Shown here one piece after another: positions 10,176 to 19,367 of a DNA stretch of 64,000 nucleotides; positions within the stretch are counted from its first letter, which is position 1, and every line of letters starts with the position of its first letter. The position numbers and the translations under genes are program-made. The notes beneath the pieces were generated by a model. That model searched no databases. It saw nothing but the letters and a program-made list of their open reading frames with translations, and had not been told where the DNA came from. Origin of the DNA: Enterovibrio calviensis DSM 14347 (lineage in GTDB: Bacteria; Pseudomonadota; Gammaproteobacteria; Enterobacterales; Vibrionaceae); assembly GCF_000621165.1 (NCBI RefSeq), contig NZ_JHZA01000010.1:213933-277932 (forward strand). Direction: 5' to 3'.

Positions 10176-10886
10176 ATGTCTATGAGAACAATCCAAGGTG
10201 TTGCCGTTCGACACATTGAGCGTGCAGACAAAACCGTATTGGAAGGCCTTGCCGAGTGTGGAAGTGCCACCGTGCATGAAGCCCAAGCGCGTACAGGCAA
10301 TCTCAATCATAACCTTCGCCCGATTTATGCCGGCGCACAAATCGCGGGCAGTGCCGTAACAGTGCTGGCACAGCCCGGCGACAACTGGATGGTGCATGTG
10401 GCGATTGAGCTTTGCCAACCTGGCGATGTGTTGGTGATTGCGACAACCTCACCATGCACAGACGGCTATTTCGGTGATTTGCTGGCGACCTCTGCGCAAG
10501 CGCGCGGTGTGCAAGGGCTGATCATTGATGCGGGTGTGCGTGACACCAAAGATCTCACACAAATGAATTTCCCTGTGTGGTCGAAAGCGGTGTCTATTAA
10601 AGGCACTGTGAAAGCGACACTGGGGTCGGTGAATGTGCCCGTGGTGTGTGGCGATCAGCCTATTTATGCCGGTGATGTGATAGTGGCAGATGACGATGGT
10701 GTTTGTGTTGTTCCCAAAGACCGTGCAGAAACCGTTTTAACAGCAGCAAAAGCGCGCGTGGCGTTGGAAGAAGAAAAACGACAAATGCTGGAGACCGGCA
10801 TCCTAGGGTTAGACATGTACAACATGCGCCCTAAGTTGGAACAAGCTGGCTTTCTTTATGTAGATACATTGGAGGATTTGGAATGA
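10176..10886 (+). CDS. ligK: 4-carboxy-4-hydroxy-2-oxoadipate aldolase/oxaloacetate decarboxylase
   Basis: A 236-residue RraA-like class II aldolase (LigK/GalC/ProA type) that cleaves 4-carboxy-4-hydroxy-2-oxoadipate to pyruvate and oxaloacetate, the last step of the pathway. Visible features are the GSATVHEAQ start of the fold, the [29 protein letters not shown] active-site loop (read in two parts) and [10 protein letters not shown] with the conserved Arg-Asp. The ATG at 10176 is preceded by AAGGAAAG; the open frame upstream overlaps ligI and is not used. Its stop overlaps the ligJ start by four bases. Confidence 0.92.
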   Translation: MSMRTIQGVAVRHIERADKTVLEGLAECGSATVHEAQARTGNLNHNLRPIYAGAQIAGSAVTVLAQPGDNWMVHVAIELCQPGDVLVIATTSPCTDGYFGDLLATSAQARGVQGLIIDAGVRDTKDLTQMNFPVWSKAVSIKGTVKATLGSVNVPVVCGDQPIYAGDVIVADDDGVCVVPKDRAETVLTAAKARVALEEEKRQMLETGILGLDMYNMRPKLEQAGFLYVDTLEDLE

Positions 10887-11932
10887 GCAAGGATACGCTA
10901 ATTATTGATTGTCACGGCCATTACACGACCGCACCGAATGAGCTAGGTGAATACCGTGACCAACAAAAAGCCGAGCTGGCGACCGATCCTCTGTTCGATC
11001 ATGTCAAAGGCGTGGTGAATATTTCCGATGACCAAATCCGCGATAGCCTCGAAGGCGCGCAGTTGAAGCTGCAAAACGAGCGCGACACAGACGTGACCAT
11101 ATTCTCGCCGCGCGCCAGCTGGATGGGGCATCACATTGGTAACCAAACCACGAGCAAATATTGGACGGAGCACTGCAATGAACTGATTCACCGTATTGCT
11201 GAGCTGTATCCGCAAAACTTCATTGGTGCGGCGCAGCTGCCGCAATCCCCCGACGCTGATTTGACCGCGAGTGCGGCAGAGCTTGAGCGCTGCGTGAAAG
11301 AGTTTGGGTTTGTGGGTTGTAACTTGAGCCCCGATCCATCCGGTGGCTACTGGACAGCGCCGCCGTTGGATGACGAATACTACTATCCCATCTACGAGAA
11401 AATGTGTGAATTGGACGTTCCAGCGATGATCCACGTGAGCGGCTGTTGTCACCCTTGTTTTCATACCACGGGCTCGCACTACCTCGGGGCTGACACCACG
11501 GCGTTCCAACAGTTGATGATGTCGAAAACCTTGTTCAAAGATTTCCCTGAATTGAAGTTCATCGTGCCACATGGTGGCGGCGCTGTGCCGTATCACTGGG
11601 GACGGTTCCGTGGCTTATGCGACATGATGGGTTTACCGCCACTGAACGACATCATGGGAAACAATATCTTCTTTGATACCTGTGTGTATCACCAAGAGGG
11701 CATCGATTTGCTAATGGAAGTCGTGCCGACAGGCAACATTTTGTTTGCTTCAGAGATGATTGGCGCAGTGCGCGGTATCGACCCGCAAACGGGCAATTTC
11801 TTCGACGATACAAAGCGCTACATTGACGGCTCTAAACTGAATGATGAAGACAAAGCGAAGATCTTCAACGGCAACACACGTCGCGTGTTCTCGCGATTAG
11901 ATGCCAGACTGAAAGAAGTCGGATTGATTTAA
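10883..11932 (+). CDS. ligJ: 4-oxalomesaconate hydratase LigJ
   Basis: A 349-residue amidohydrolase-superfamily hydratase that adds water to 4-oxalomesaconate to give 4-carboxy-4-hydroxy-2-oxoadipate. It shows [10 protein letters not shown] (HxH metal site), [28 protein letters not shown] and [16 protein letters not shown], and [15 protein letters not shown] at the end of the barrel, all characteristic of LigJ. The start overlaps ligK in an ATGA, indicating translational coupling. Confidence 0.93.
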   Translation: MSKDTLIIDCHGHYTTAPNELGEYRDQQKAELATDPLFDHVKGVVNISDDQIRDSLEGAQLKLQNERDTDVTIFSPRASWMGHHIGNQTTSKYWTEHCNELIHRIAELYPQNFIGAAQLPQSPDADLTASAAELERCVKEFGFVGCNLSPDPSGGYWTAPPLDDEYYYPIYEKMCELDVPAMIHVSGCCHPCFHTTGSHYLGADTTAFQQLMMSKTLFKDFPELKFIVPHGGGAVPYHWGRFRGLCDMMGLPPLNDIMGNNIFFDTCVYHQEGIDLLMEVVPTGNILFASEMIGAVRGIDPQTGNFFDDTKRYIDGSKLNDEDKAKIFNGNTRRVFSRLDARLKEVGLI

Positions 11933-11967
11933 TGTGCGTGATTTAAGCGTTATTGAAGGAGTAAATA

Positions 11968-12480
11968 ATGCGTGAAAAAAGGGATTACGACGACATTCCT
12001 GGCACTTATGTATTCGACGGGCAGGCATCGCGTCAAGGCTATCACTTGAACATGTTTTGTCTGTCTCTCAACAAGGCTGAGAACCGCGATCTGTTCCGCC
12101 AAAATGAAGCCGAATACATGGACAAATACCCGATGACGGACACCCAGCGTGACGCGGTATTAACGCGAGATTGGCTTGGCATGCTGCGCTTGGGAGGGAA
12201 TATCTATTACACCTTTAAGCTGGCGATTTTTGATGGCATGACCATGCAACACGCGGGCGCTGCGATGTCGGGCAACAATATGACGTTTGAAGATTTTCGC
12301 GACATGATGCTGGCAGGTGGGCGTGGTATTGAAGGCAATCGCAGCAAGCAGGAATGGGCGGAATACTATTCTAAGCCTGAAAATCGCGCGCATGCTGCGG
12401 ACGTTGATAGCGTCACAGCGAACCAAGGCAGTGCTGACAGCAGCGAACAGAGCGAAAACAAGGACGATTCCAATGGGTAA
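11968..12480 (+). CDS. ligA: Protocatechuate 4,5-dioxygenase alpha subunit, extended C-terminus
   Basis: The small subunit of the extradiol dioxygenase that opens protocatechuate between C4 and C5. Residues 1-135 match LigA (DDIPGTYVFDGQASRQGYHLN read in parts, then LSLNKAENRDLF, LARDW-like TRDWLGMLRLGGN and FRDMMLAGGRG). Known LigA proteins are about 139 residues; this one has 170, with an added tail rich in Ser, Asp, Glu and Asn. The tail coding region overlaps the ligB start by eight bases. The ATG has GAAGGAG upstream. Confidence 0.9.
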   Translation: MREKRDYDDIPGTYVFDGQASRQGYHLNMFCLSLNKAENRDLFRQNEAEYMDKYPMTDTQRDAVLTRDWLGMLRLGGNIYYTFKLAIFDGMTMQHAGAAMSGNNMTFEDFRDMMLAGGRGIEGNRSKQEWAEYYSKPENRAHAADVDSVTANQGSADSSEQSENKDDSNG

Positions 12481-13384
12481 AGTAGTAGGCGGTATTGGTA
12501 CCTCTCACATTCCGTCAATCGGTGCTGCAATGGATAACGGCAGCATGTACGAAGCAAAGCACGCCAACTATTGGCAGCGCTTCGTTAACGGCATTCAGCC
12601 TGTGCGAGAGTGGATGAACACGGTGAAACCCGACGTTTGCCTGATTGTGTATAACGATCATGCCTCGGCGTTTTCATTGGAATCTGTCGCGACATTTTCG
12701 ATTGGTGTGGCTCCGCAGTTTAACCCTGCTGACGAAGGGTATGGCCCGCGCCAAGTGCCATCATGCGAAGGTCATAGCGAGTTAGCGTGGCACATTGCAG
12801 AATCTTTGGTGCTTGATGAATTCGACATGACCATCGTGAGTGAGATGGATGTGGATCACGGCCTGACCGTGCCGCTTTCTGTGGCTTATGGACAACCTGA
12901 AGCATGGCCGTGCCAAGTGATCCCGCTGGCGGTGAACGTGGTTCAATACCCTCAACCGACGGGTAACCGCTGCTTCAATTTAGGTAAAGCGATTCGTAAA
13001 GCCGTGGAATCTTTCCCTGAAGATACCACTGTCGCTATTTTTGGTACGGGCGGCTTGTCGCATCAACTTCAAGGCGAACGAGCGGGATTGATCAACACTG
13101 AATATGACTGCAACTGGCTAGACAAAATGGTGAATGACCCTGACGCGGCCAAGGCGGTTTCTCACACTGAATATTTACGCGAAACGGGTTCAGAAGGCAT
13201 TGAAGCGATCATGTGGCTGGTGATGCGCGGTGCAATGGATGAGAAGGTCGATGAAATCTATCGATTCACTCACGCACCTGTGTCGAATTCCCACTATGGG
13301 TTAACCGTTTTAGAGAATGCGAGTGACAGGGTCACAAAAGGCATGCTGACGTTCAAGGCAGACTTAGTTTCAAGGCAGATTTAG
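12473..13384 (+). CDS. ligB: Protocatechuate 4,5-dioxygenase beta (catalytic) subunit
   Basis: The 303-residue catalytic subunit, binding ferrous iron and converting protocatechuate to 4-carboxy-2-hydroxymuconate semialdehyde. GGIGTSHIPSIGAA carries the first iron histidine (residue 12), YNDHASAF the second, and the catalytic histidine is expected in DVDHGLTVP. Although the frame is open 52 codons upstream inside ligA, MGKVVGGIGTSHIP is the known N-terminus of LigB, so the ATG at 12473 is used. Translation is probably coupled to ligA through the eight-base overlap. Confidence 0.94.
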   Translation: MGKVVGGIGTSHIPSIGAAMDNGSMYEAKHANYWQRFVNGIQPVREWMNTVKPDVCLIVYNDHASAFSLESVATFSIGVAPQFNPADEGYGPRQVPSCEGHSELAWHIAESLVLDEFDMTIVSEMDVDHGLTVPLSVAYGQPEAWPCQVIPLAVNVVQYPQPTGNRCFNLGKAIRKAVESFPEDTTVAIFGTGGLSHQLQGERAGLINTEYDCNWLDKMVNDPDAAKAVSHTEYLRETGSEGIEAIMWLVMRGAMDEKVDEIYRFTHAPVSNSHYGLTVLENASDRVTKGMLTFKADLVSRQI

Positions 13385-13400
13385 GTTCAAGGAGTAGCGA

Positions 13401-14345
13401 ATGAAAATCATCATGGTGGGAGAAGGTGCTTTCGGTCACAAGCATCTGGATGCGCTAAAAAATATAGACGACGTGGAGGTTGTGTCGATAGCGGGTGGTG
13501 TAGAAGAAAGCACCCGCGCGACGGCAGAGAAGTATGGCATTACGCACTGGACGTTGGATTTACAGGAAGCGCTGGCAGTGCCGGGTGTTGAGGCGGCAAT
13601 TATTACGTCGCCGACACCAATACACGCCCGACAAGCCATCGAAGTGATGCAAGCGGGTAAGCATGTGATGGTCGAAATCCCGATGGCGGATTCGCTAGCA
13701 GATGCAGAGAGCATTGTTCGTGTGCAGAAAGAAACGGACACGGTCGCTATGGCAGGCCATACACGCCGTTTCAACCCAAGCCACCAATACCTCAATAAAA
13801 AATTCCGTGCGGGTGAATTGAAGCTTCAGCAACTTGATGTGCAAACTTACTTCTTCCGCAGACAAAACCTAAATGCATTGGGTGAGCCACGTAGTTGGAC
13901 GGATCACCTGCTTTGGCACCATGCGTGCCACACGGTGGATCTCTTTGCGTATCAAACTGGTGAGGAGATTGTTCAAGTTCAGGGCATGCAGGGGCCGAAG
14001 CACCCCGAGCTTGGTATTGCGATGGACATGAGCATTGGCTTGAAAACCGCTTCTGGTGCGCTGTGTACACTGTCTTTGTCGTTTAATAACGATGGTCCAC
14101 TTGGCACTTTCTTCCGATATATTTGTGACAACGGTACTTATATTGCAAGGTATGATGACTTGGTGGATGGGCGCGAGAACCCAATTGATGTCAGCAAGGT
14201 CGATGTGTCGATGAACGGCATCGAACTGCAAGATCGTGAGTTTATCGCAGCGATTCGTGAGAAACGTGAACCCAACGCCAGCGTACAACAAGCACTCGCG
14301 GCAATGAAGGTACTCGATATCATTGAAAAAATATTGAGAGAGTAG
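13401..14345 (+). CDS. ligC: 4-carboxy-2-hydroxymuconate-6-semialdehyde dehydrogenase LigC
   Basis: A 314-residue NAD(P)-dependent Gfo/Idh/MocA-family dehydrogenase that oxidises the LigAB ring-cleavage product to 2-pyrone-4,6-dicarboxylate. The Rossmann start MKIIMVGEGAFGHKHLDAL, the EIPMADS segment (replacing the usual EKP) and DHLLWHHACHTVDLF with the histidine pair match LigC. It follows ligB by 16 bases with AAGGAG before the ATG. Confidence 0.92.
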   Translation: MKIIMVGEGAFGHKHLDALKNIDDVEVVSIAGGVEESTRATAEKYGITHWTLDLQEALAVPGVEAAIITSPTPIHARQAIEVMQAGKHVMVEIPMADSLADAESIVRVQKETDTVAMAGHTRRFNPSHQYLNKKFRAGELKLQQLDVQTYFFRRQNLNALGEPRSWTDHLLWHHACHTVDLFAYQTGEEIVQVQGMQGPKHPELGIAMDMSIGLKTASGALCTLSLSFNNDGPLGTFFRYICDNGTYIARYDDLVDGRENPIDVSKVDVSMNGIELQDREFIAAIREKREPNASVQQALAAMKVLDIIEKILRE

Positions 14346-14381
14346 TTGCCAATGATTAAGCGGTAAGAGGAATATCATTAG

Positions 14382-15392
14382 ATGGATAAGCGTCAGATTG
14401 GATCGTTATCGGTATCGCCGATTGGGTTAGGCTGCATGAGCATGTCTCATGGGTATGGACCTAGCGATGAGAAAACCTCCATTCAGCTGCTTAATGAGGC
14501 GCTTGACGTCGGGTATAACTTTCTTGATACCGCCACCATGTATGGCGGCGGCAAGAACGAAGAATTGATAGCAAAAGCACTCAAAACGCGTCGACAAGAG
14601 TATGTTCTGGCCAGTAAATGCGCATTGTTTTCTAAAGACGGCAAGCCAACCATTGATGGTCGCCCAGAGACCATTAAAGCGCAGTGTGAAGCGAGCTTGC
14701 GGCGTTTAAATACGGATGTCATCGATCTCTATTATCTTCACCGCCTTGACCCTAAGGTGCCGATTGAGGAGAGCGTGGGTGCGCTTTCTCAGTTGGTGAG
14801 CGAAGGTAAAATCCGCGAAATTGGATTGTCTGAAGTGTCTGCAGATAGTTTACGCCGTGCCAGTGATATTCACTCGATTGCGGCGGTGCAGTCCGAATAC
14901 TCATTATGGACGCGGTTACCTGAGCTAAAAATGCTCGCTGCGTGTGAAGCGTTAGGCACGACCTTTGTGCCGTTTTCACCGCTTGGTCGTCAATTCTTCA
15001 CGGGGAAAGCCCAAGAGGCTGACAAGCTGACACAAGGTGATATTCGCACCAGCAATGCACGTCCGCGTTTTGAAGCGGATGCGTTTGCGTATAACCGCAA
15101 GCTGCTTGAGCCGCTGCGAGAAGTGGCGCAAGAGTTTAACTGCTCATTAGCGCAATTGGCGTTGGCGTGGATTATTGCGCTGCCAAACCGAGCGGGTAAG
15201 CAAACCTTGGTTCCGATTCCGGGCACTAAACACATCGAATATATGCGTGAGAACATTGCGGCGGCTAACGTGCATTTGCCGTTGGAAGTGGCTGAATATC
15301 TGTCTGGCTTGATTCACGACGACAAAGTGGTGGGCGCGCGTTATAACGAAGCGCAAATGAAAGTGATGGATTCCGAGCGCGATCGCGATTAA
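14382..15392 (+). CDS. Aldo/keto reductase, last gene of the lig operon
   Basis: A 336-residue AKR-superfamily oxidoreductase (YajO/AKR13-like). The expected fold markers are present: LGCMSMSHGYG, DTATMYGGGKNEE with the catalytic Tyr, LASKCA with the Lys, LYYLHRLDP with the His, and the C-terminal LVPIPGTKHIEYMREN NADPH-binding segment. No known step of protocatechuate 4,5-cleavage needs an AKR, so its role is open: it may act on aldehyde precursors or on a side product. It is 36 bases after ligC and is followed by a strong terminator. Confidence 0.82.
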   Translation: MDKRQIGSLSVSPIGLGCMSMSHGYGPSDEKTSIQLLNEALDVGYNFLDTATMYGGGKNEELIAKALKTRRQEYVLASKCALFSKDGKPTIDGRPETIKAQCEASLRRLNTDVIDLYYLHRLDPKVPIEESVGALSQLVSEGKIREIGLSEVSADSLRRASDIHSIAAVQSEYSLWTRLPELKMLAACEALGTTFVPFSPLGRQFFTGKAQEADKLTQGDIRTSNARPRFEADAFAYNRKLLEPLREVAQEFNCSLAQLALAWIIALPNRAGKQTLVPIPGTKHIEYMRENIAAANVHLPLEVAEYLSGLIHDDKVVGARYNEAQMKVMDSERDRD

Positions 15393-15423
15393 TCCAAAGC
15401 CTGCGTTTGTCAGCAAAACACAA

Positions 15424-15449
15424 AGCCGTCGATTCCGACGGCTTTTTTC
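15424..15449 (+). terminator. Terminator of the lig operon
   Basis: AGCCGTCG and CGACGGCT form an eight-pair stem around a four-base loop, followed by a T run. It lies 31 bases after the aldo/keto reductase stop. Confidence 0.88.
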
Positions 15450-15548
15450 GTTCTAGTCAGCGGTTTTGGTTTCAAACATGCTGTTGCTATCCCGAACTAT
15501 TATCCCCACATGACTGTCTTCAGATTACGTGGGAATAAACGCTCGGCA

Positions 15549-16769
15549 TTAACCGATGAACTTGCCAACAAAGTTTCCGATGTTGCTGAAACTTGCTGCG
15601 CCCATCACAACCACAATCAACACACCTGAGATGGTCAGGTACAGTGGGTGTTTGTAGTCTCCCACGATGTCTTTACGGCGTGTCGCTGCTAGCACAAAGG
15701 CAAGTACCACTGGCAGGATAATGCTGTTCACCAAGCCTGCAAGCATCAGCAGTAGAATCGGCATGTTCATCATCACAGTACCGACGCTGGTGATGATAAT
15801 GAAGCCCACACACCAAGCTTTCTCATTGCGGGCAACTACTGGGAACAAGGTCTTAATCAGTGAAATCGCCATGTAGGAGTTGCCGACAACCGAGGTAATC
15901 GATGCCACAAACAACACCAAACCAAAGATGAAGTAGCCCACTTCGCCCGCACCTTGACGGAATGCGTCAGCCGCTGGGTTTGAAGCATCAAGCGTCGCGC
16001 CTGTTGCAATCACACCGAACACTGCAAGGAACAGTAGGATACGAATCACCACGGCGATAGAAATACCCGCCCATGCCGCTTTTTTGATGCTATCGGCGTT
16101 ATCTTCACCTTGCAGGCCGATATCCACCAAGCGTTGTGCGCCTGTGTAGTAGCCGCCCACTGCGCCACCTACGATGGTCAAGGTAGGAAGCAGAAGGTTG
16201 CCAATGTCAGCAGGCAAAACAGCTGCAGTCAGTGTTTCGCCCATCGGCGGTAAGCTTGTCATGGCAACGTAGGCAATCAGTACAATCATGAACAGGCCAA
16301 GGTAGCGCGCCATTTGGTCCATGCGTTTTGATGCGTTGTGAACCACAAACAACAAGCAACCAATCACACCCGTAAACAATGCACCCCATGTGGTATCGAC
16401 ACCCGTAAGCACGTTGATGCCAAGCGCTGAACCGCTCACGTTACCGAAGTTGAAGGCCACTGCGCCGAGTGCTAGCAAAATACCGATGAAGTAACCCGCC
16501 CCTGGGGCGATTTTGTTGGCGATGTCTTGAATGCGTAAGCCAGACACACCCACGATGCGCCAAAGGTTCATCACAATACCGAAAGTGATAAACATGGAGG
16601 CGAAGACAGGGAAGGCCATGTCCATCTTGTAGATGTTGGTAAATACGGCGGTTTGGGTCAGAAATCCTGGGCCGACAGATGTTGTCGCCATCAGGAATGC
16701 AACGCTAAGAATGGCTTTTTTCTGCCAAGACGTTGTTGAGGTGTTTTGATTGATTGTTTGCGTTGTCAT
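15549..16769 (-). CDS. NRAMP-like membrane transporter without canonical metal-binding motifs
   Basis: A 406-residue inner-membrane protein with about eleven helices, related to NRAMP/YcsG-like carriers of the APC superfamily. TM1 reads TSVGPGFLTQTAVFTN where metal-transporting NRAMPs have DPGN, and the TM6 region reads GGAVGGYYTGAQR, with no metal-ligand methionine. Loss of both suggests the substrate is not a transition metal. It converges with the lig operon (156 bases apart), so it might carry an organic substrate or a different ion; this is inference. The start ATG at 16769 has GGAA upstream. Confidence 0.75.
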   Translation of the reverse strand: MTTQTINQNTSTTSWQKKAILSVAFLMATTSVGPGFLTQTAVFTNIYKMDMAFPVFASMFITFGIVMNLWRIVGVSGLRIQDIANKIAPGAGYFIGILLALGAVAFNFGNVSGSALGINVLTGVDTTWGALFTGVIGCLLFVVHNASKRMDQMARYLGLFMIVLIAYVAMTSLPPMGETLTAAVLPADIGNLLLPTLTIVGGAVGGYYTGAQRLVDIGLQGEDNADSIKKAAWAGISIAVVIRILLFLAVFGVIATGATLDASNPAADAFRQGAGEVGYFIFGLVLFVASITSVVGNSYMAISLIKTLFPVVARNEKAWCVGFIIITSVGTVMMNMPILLLMLAGLVNSIILPVVLAFVLAATRRKDIVGDYKHPLYLTISGVLIVVVMGAASFSNIGNFVGKFIG

Positions 16770-17160
16770 GCCGATTCCAAAAATTGTTGTCTCTCTCTTT
16801 ATAAAAAAAGAAAAACAACTGACCGGGATCAGCTGATGTTTGGCGGGTAACTATTTGAAAAGACTGGCCCTTGCGGCCCCTCTTTTTGCTGGGAGCGGAT
16901 ACTAAAGACTCACCAAAAGTAAGTCAATCATTAAGTCGCAAAAAAACGATAATTTATGTCGATGGAATACCTGAAAGTGGAGGCCTGATCATGTAACACA
17001 TCTGTATTGTTCGACAGCGTTTCTGAGATATGGTCAAGGATTCCACTATAAGTGGTCGATGTTTGCGCTTTTTGGCAAGTGTTGCCATTGAAACTGGGCA
17101 TGGCAATTCGTAAGGTCGATGTAGAGCGTTTTTTTGATTTAAACATGTAGGGGAAGATTT
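16770..17160. other. Intergenic region with a leader hairpin
   Basis: About 390 bases between the divergent NRAMP-like and DUF2867 genes. A hairpin at 16857-16886 (GGCC-N5-GGCC extended by AAAGA/TCTTT) lies 90-120 bases upstream of the NRAMP-like start and could act as leader attenuator or upstream terminator. Nothing else is recognised. Confidence 0.35.
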
Positions 17161-17655
17161 ATGGACGGAATACCAAACCATGTCATGCTCAAACAGTACA
17201 GTGAAGAAGCATCATTTTCAGATAACCATGTTCGAGAAATTCCCTATAACGGGGAAACGGCAATGGATATTTACTTGCAGGTAATGAACAGCACACCCAA
17301 ATGGGTTGGCGCGTTGATGCGATTGCGTAACCGCATTGCCTCGGCGTTGGGTTTAAAACACCTAGGGAACTTTGAAGATTTTGCACCTGAAAAAACGAGT
17401 TACAAGGTGGGTGATCGTGTGGGTATTTTCACCATGATTTACCAATCACCGGTTGAGGTGATCATGGAAGATCAAGACAAACACCTCGACGTAAAAGTGT
17501 CGTTCCACATTGCCCCAAATGGAAACCGTGCTACCGTCACAGCCAGTACCGTTGTGCATGAGAAGAACCGTCTCGGCAAGCTATACATGTTCTTTGTTGG
17601 GCCTGCTCATAAGATCATTGTGCCTGCCACATTGAAGAAATTACCCAAGGTATAG
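17161..17655 (+). CDS. DUF2867 family protein
   Basis: A 164-residue protein resembling DUF2867, a SRPBCC-like small domain of unknown function. The conserved stretches MRLRNRIASALGLK, YKVGDRVGIFTMIYQS, DKHLDVKVSFHI and HEKNRLGKLYMFFVGPAHK are typical; the last includes the C-terminal hydrophobic helix. No signal peptide. Preceded by AGGGGAAG and apparently monocistronic. The function is not known. Confidence 0.75.
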   Translation: MDGIPNHVMLKQYSEEASFSDNHVREIPYNGETAMDIYLQVMNSTPKWVGALMRLRNRIASALGLKHLGNFEDFAPEKTSYKVGDRVGIFTMIYQSPVEVIMEDQDKHLDVKVSFHIAPNGNRATVTASTVVHEKNRLGKLYMFFVGPAHKIIVPATLKKLPKV

Positions 17656-17726
17656 TCTTTCTACGCACAAATCCTACAAGCTCAAATCCCTAACGCGAAC
17701 CTCTCATGTTTTGAGCGATATTTGGG

Positions 17727-19367
17727 TCACGTTGGGGAATTTGGCTGAGTGCTGGGCGTCTCTCCGCCCTCGGCTTCTTCGAGTTTGAACTTAATTTCGT
17801 CAATCAAATCCATAATGGCTGACGCTTCATCGGGCGTTGCCCCATCAAGCAAAGCATCTTGCAACAGCGTATTGATTCGCTCCTTCCTCAGAATAAACAA
17901 ATCATGCAATGAATCGGCAACTTCGAGTCGACGCTTAGGGAACTGTTCAATCAGGTGACGCATCATTTCCCCAGAGCGTTTGGGGTAGGCGAGCACAATG
18001 CTCTTGGCCACATCATTCGCGTTCAACGCAGAGCCTTGCAACGCTAGCTTTATGAGCAAGCCTGGGTCTGTCGGGTTTTGCCCTAGTGCTGCAAGCAATA
18101 GCTTCAATTCCGGATTGGTGGTGTTGGTGTCTTTGAAATCCAGCATGGGGTCGAAATCTGTCGAACCAATCGGTTGAACGCTGACCTTCATTGGGTTGGT
18201 AGAAGGCATTCGCTCTGTCCGCACGTAGAGTTTGCGGATCATTAAGAACGCAAAAACAAATATATGCACAGTGATGATGTAGTAGTAGAGCCACACCACG
18301 CTAAATTCGCTCATCAATGCACTGGCAACAATCGGTCCTATCACGCCGCCCGCACCTAATAGGATTTGCATGGTGCTGGTCACAGGCATGGCTTCTTTTG
18401 GATCAATATGGTCAAACACTTGAGTGACGGCCAATGGAAACAACGCCACGCCTGAACCGCCGGAAATCCAGAACAGAACGGCTAAGAGTTCGATCGGGTA
18501 GGGATGGAAGTTGTCGAGTATGATCAAGCTGTTGCTAATCACGCCCATCACCATCAACCCTGATGCAATCACACGTTTGTCGTATCTGTCTGCCAACCAA
18601 CCTGTAGGAAACTGAGTGAGCAATCCGCCCATTTGATAGGAACCTAGAATGATTGATAGCCAGAGACCCGAAATGCCTTTGCTGTAGGCATACAGGGAAA
18701 TAAGCGAGACGCTAGCGGCGTTGATTAAGCCAGCACAAAAGCACGACAGCGTGCCCGATGGGGAATAGGACCAAAGCTTTTTCAACGATATTGGGGTGCT
18801 TTTCGCGGGTAGCTCAGGGGCAGGTAATCGGCTCATCGACATGATGATGAGTGAGAAGCAAAGGAATACTGAGATTAAACCAAACAAGCGTGGATCTTGT
18901 TCGTTAAACATCCCGAACAAAAATGGCGCGGTACCAAACCCAATCGCGAAGCAGATTTGATACGTGCCATAGACTCGGCCACGGTTACTTCGGTCACTGA
19001 GAACGTTTAGCCAGCTTTCTAGGGTGATGAATGACGTGACGTAGCAAAAACCAGCGATCATCCGTAATGCGCCCGTTAACCAAATGTCCGTGGTGTAACT
19101 GTGAATAACGGAGACAATCGATAGCGTGGCTGCCATGGAAGCAAACGCACGAATATGACCCGCCCGCAGCACAGCGCGGGAGCCAAACAGGCCAGCGCAA
19201 ATGGCACCCACCGCAAACATACTCATGGCGAGACCAATGTTTGAGGTCTCGTAACCCGTCTCCTTCATGCGTATCGGTAGCATGATGAAAAATAAGTTGT
19301 GACTAATGGCGAAGCCAAAAATGGTAAAGAGGATAGGGCGTATACGCCAAAAAATGTTTGCTTTCAT
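17727..19367 (-). CDS. MFS transporter (YcaD/YfkF-like) with a C-terminal extension
   Basis: A 546-residue major facilitator. Residues 1-390 hold about twelve helices, with WLNVLSDRSNRGRVYGTYQ and GWLADRYDKRVI as the MFS loop motifs, most like the YcaD/YfkF drug or metabolite exporters. After the last helix (VRTERMPS, about 395) follows about 150 residues of soluble, mostly helical sequence ending in acidic and Ser/Thr residues; this tail is unusual for the family. The ATG at 19367 has only a weak ribosome site. Substrate unknown. Confidence 0.8.
   Translation of the reverse strand: MKANIFWRIRPILFTIFGFAISHNLFFIMLPIRMKETGYETSNIGLAMSMFAVGAICAGLFGSRAVLRAGHIRAFASMAATLSIVSVIHSYTTDIWLTGALRMIAGFCYVTSFITLESWLNVLSDRSNRGRVYGTYQICFAIGFGTAPFLFGMFNEQDPRLFGLISVFLCFSLIIMSMSRLPAPELPAKSTPISLKKLWSYSPSGTLSCFCAGLINAASVSLISLYAYSKGISGLWLSIILGSYQMGGLLTQFPTGWLADRYDKRVIASGLMVMGVISNSLIILDNFHPYPIELLAVLFWISGGSGVALFPLAVTQVFDHIDPKEAMPVTSTMQILLGAGGVIGPIVASALMSEFSVVWLYYYIITVHIFVFAFLMIRKLYVRTERMPSTNPMKVSVQPIGSTDFDPMLDFKDTNTTNPELKLLLAALGQNPTDPGLLIKLALQGSALNANDVAKSIVLAYPKRSGEMMRHLIEQFPKRRLEVADSLHDLFILRKERINTLLQDALLDGATPDEASAIMDLIDEIKFKLEEAEGGETPSTQPNSPT

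Noticed and set aside
8969..10306. Long open frame on the minus strand opposite galD and ligI (445 codons)
   Set aside because: It is fully antisense to two well-supported genes, is rich in His, Arg and Cys typical of shadow frames, and has no ribosome site or domain.
10943..11596. Minus-strand frame of 217 codons opposite ligJ
   Set aside because: Antisense to ligJ, with shadow-frame composition and no recognisable fold.
16857..16886. Metal or magnesium riboswitch in the NRAMP-like leader
   Set aside because: Only one simple hairpin is visible; the conserved loops of yybP-ykoY or similar RNAs are absent.
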